Shown here: one piece after another, positions 62,836-64,000 of the stretch
How the letters are laid out: each line of letters starts with the position of its first letter
Numbering within the stretch: the first letter of the stretch is position 1
DNA from: Marinobacterium ramblicola
GTDB taxonomy: Bacteria; Pseudomonadota; Gammaproteobacteria; Pseudomonadales; Balneatricaceae
NCBI RefSeq assembly: GCF_019084545.1
Contig: NZ_JAHREP010000010.1
Coordinates: 1 to 64,000, forward strand
DNA: 64,000 nucleotides
Direction: 5' to 3'
Notes under the pieces: model-generated
What the model saw: only the letters and a program-made list of their open reading frames with translations
Told to the model about the DNA's origin: nothing
Databases searched by the model: none
Made by a program: the position numbers and the translations under genes

Positions 62836-64000
62836 ATGTTGATGGAAGGAAAAACGATTCACGTTGCAGCGGTTGATGAGGGGATCTACGAGCTGGTGTT
62901 CGCCAGCGAGCACTCCGTCAACACGCTGAACCGGGCCACCCTGGCCGAGCTGCAGGAGGCGGTCACCGCCCTCAAGGCCACCGCCGATGTTCGCGGCCTG
63001 ATGATCACCAGCACCAAGGATAGCTTTATCGTCGGTGCCGATATCACCGAATTCATGGGGATGTTTGCGGCCGGCGAAGCGGCGATCGTCGAGGGTCTTT
63101 CGCAGATCAACGCGCTGTTCTCCAGCATTGAGGAGCTGCCCTTCCCCACCGTTGCCGCGATCAACGGCCTGGCCCTCGGCGGCGGTTTCGAGATCTGTCT
63201 GACCTGCGACTACCGGGTGCTGACCGCAGGCGCCAAGGTGGGTCTGCCGGAGGTGAAGCTGGGGATCTACCCGGGTTGGGGCGGCACCGTACGCCTGCCG
63301 CGGCTGATCGGTGTGGATAACGCCAACGAGTGGATCTGCGGTGGTGCCGAGAACCGGGCCGACAAGGCGCTGAAGGATGGCGCGGTGGATGCCGTGGTCG
63401 CCCCTGAGCAGCTGCGCGATGCCGCGCTGGAGCTGCTGCGCGGCTGCATCGCCGGCAAGTTCGACTACCTGGCTCGACGGACCGAGAAACGCAGCCCGAT
63501 CAAGCTGAACCAGATCGAGATGATGATGGCGTTCGAATCGGCCAAGGGTGTTATCGGTGCCAAGGCCGGTCCCCACTACCCTGCGCCGATGGCGGCGATC
63601 AAGACCATGCAGAGCCATGCCACCAAGGAGCTGGACGATGCTCTGGTGATCGAAGCGAAAGGCTTCGCAAAGCTGGCCACCAACGAGGTGACCCCGGCGC
63701 TGGTCGGGCTGTTCCTGAAGGATCAGCTGGTCAAGAAGGTCGGCAAGAAGTACGAAGCCGACACAGCCCCGGTCAAACAGGCCGCAGTGCTCGGCGCCGG
63801 TATCATGGGTGGCGGTATCGCCTACCAGAGCGCCTCTCGCGGCACACCGATCCTGATGAAGGATATCAACGAAGATGCCCTGCAACTGGGTCTGGACGAA
63901 GCCGCCAAACTGCTCAACAAGCAGCTGGAGCGCGGCAAGATCGATGCGCCGAAGATGGCCAAGGCACTGGGCCATATCCGTCCTACGCTGAGCTACGGCG
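62836..64000 (+). CDS. fadB: Fatty acid oxidation complex alpha subunit, 3' end beyond window
   Basis: First 388 codons of a FadB-type protein; the frame is open to the window end. The start ATG is preceded by GGAG at 7 bp; a second ATG two codons on is possible. N-terminal enoyl-CoA hydratase domain with oxyanion segments [11 protein letters not shown] and [18 protein letters not shown] (first Glu) and [21 protein letters not shown] (second Glu). The 3-hydroxyacyl-CoA dehydrogenase NAD motif [20 protein letters not shown] begins near residue 317. It performs hydration and dehydrogenation in beta-oxidation; fadA would be expected downstream. Confidence 0.95.
   Translation, partial: MLMEGKTIHVAAVDEGIYELVFASEHSVNTLNRATLAELQEAVTALKATADVRGLMITSTKDSFIVGADITEFMGMFAAGEAAIVEGLSQINALFSSIEELPFPTVAAINGLALGGGFEICLTCDYRVLTAGAKVGLPEVKLGIYPGWGGTVRLPRLIGVDNANEWICGGAENRADKALKDGAVDAVVAPEQLRDAALELLRGCIAGKFDYLARRTEKRSPIKLNQIEMMMAFESAKGVIGAKAGPHYPAPMAAIKTMQSHATKELDDALVIEAKGFAKLATNEVTPALVGLFLKDQLVKKVGKKYEADTAPVKQAAVLGAGIMGGGIAYQSASRGTPILMKDINEDALQLGLDEAAKLLNKQLERGKIDAPKMAKALGHIRPTLSYG

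Noticed and set aside
62821-63975. 384-codon minus-strand open frame
   Set aside because: It is the exact antisense of the recognisable fadB gene and has no protein-like motifs of its own.

Overview
The window looks like a chromosomal segment of a moderately GC-rich gammaproteobacterium with a heterotrophic, probably marine lifestyle. The reasons are a PilU-type retraction ATPase, astA, PurU, FadB, two TRAP transporters, a sigma-54-controlled ketone-body operon and an azoR/pirin/glutathionyl-hydroquinone reductase group. An Oceanospirillales-like host would fit, but the sequence alone does not fix the genus.

Layout. 0-0.8 kb: tRNA-Glu, tRNA-Gly and tRNA-Glu on the minus strand, two of them with clear sigma-70 promoters. 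0.8-10.7 kb: housekeeping and stress genes (PilU, pirin, glutathionyl-hydroquinone reductase, azoreductase with a divergent LysR regulator, a heme-c-motif PAS-GGDEF-EAL protein, an ADP-ribosylglycohydrolase, a cyclic-nucleotide-binding protein). 10.7-18.6 kb: a sigma-54 activator divergent from acetoacetate-CoA ligase, 3-hydroxybutyrate dehydrogenase and a DctPQM TRAP transporter. Their shared gap holds three tandem 18-bp palindromes and a GG-N10-GC promoter. 19.2-25.1 kb: a fatty/aliphatic acid catabolic operon. 25.1-34.4 kb: small membrane proteins, a MerR regulator with a SoxR-box-like operator, a phosphoesterase, a zinc-finger/TPR membrane protein paired with a rhomboid protease, and astA plus a DUF1338 gene flanked by two Lrp-type regulators.

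34.9-62.6 kb is the most interesting part: a large catabolic island for amino-acid-like compounds, most likely hydroxyproline or related proline derivatives. Half A (34.9-51 kb) holds purU, two GlxA-type AraC regulators, a spermidine/putrescine-type ABC transporter, two FAD-dependent amine/imino-acid oxidoreductases, a D-2-hydroxyacid dehydrogenase, an alpha-ketoglutarate-semialdehyde-type dehydrogenase, a small cupin and a DMSP-lyase-like cupin. Half B (51-62.6 kb) holds a proline-racemase-family enzyme with a Ser/Cys active site, a pyrroline-2-carboxylate-reductase-like ornithine cyclodeaminase homologue, a dihydrodipicolinate-synthase-family deaminase, a PuuC-like aldehyde dehydrogenase, a third FAD oxidoreductase, a second TRAP transporter and a LysR regulator. 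Together these could supply every step from trans-4-hydroxyproline to 2-oxoglutarate, plus a branch from trans-3-hydroxyproline to proline. The half-B transcription units share a palindromic T-N11-A box (ATAACCTGAGGTTAT type). Two of them also share an 89-bp duplicated leader, which points to a LysR-controlled regulon not evident from gene annotation.

The island carries scars: a decayed IS4-like element with 20-bp inverted repeats that cuts off a chemoreceptor fragment, and a shattered GlxA-type regulator just upstream of the LysR gene. From about 57.5 to 62.5 kb the DNA is visibly more AT-rich. The window ends inside fadB.
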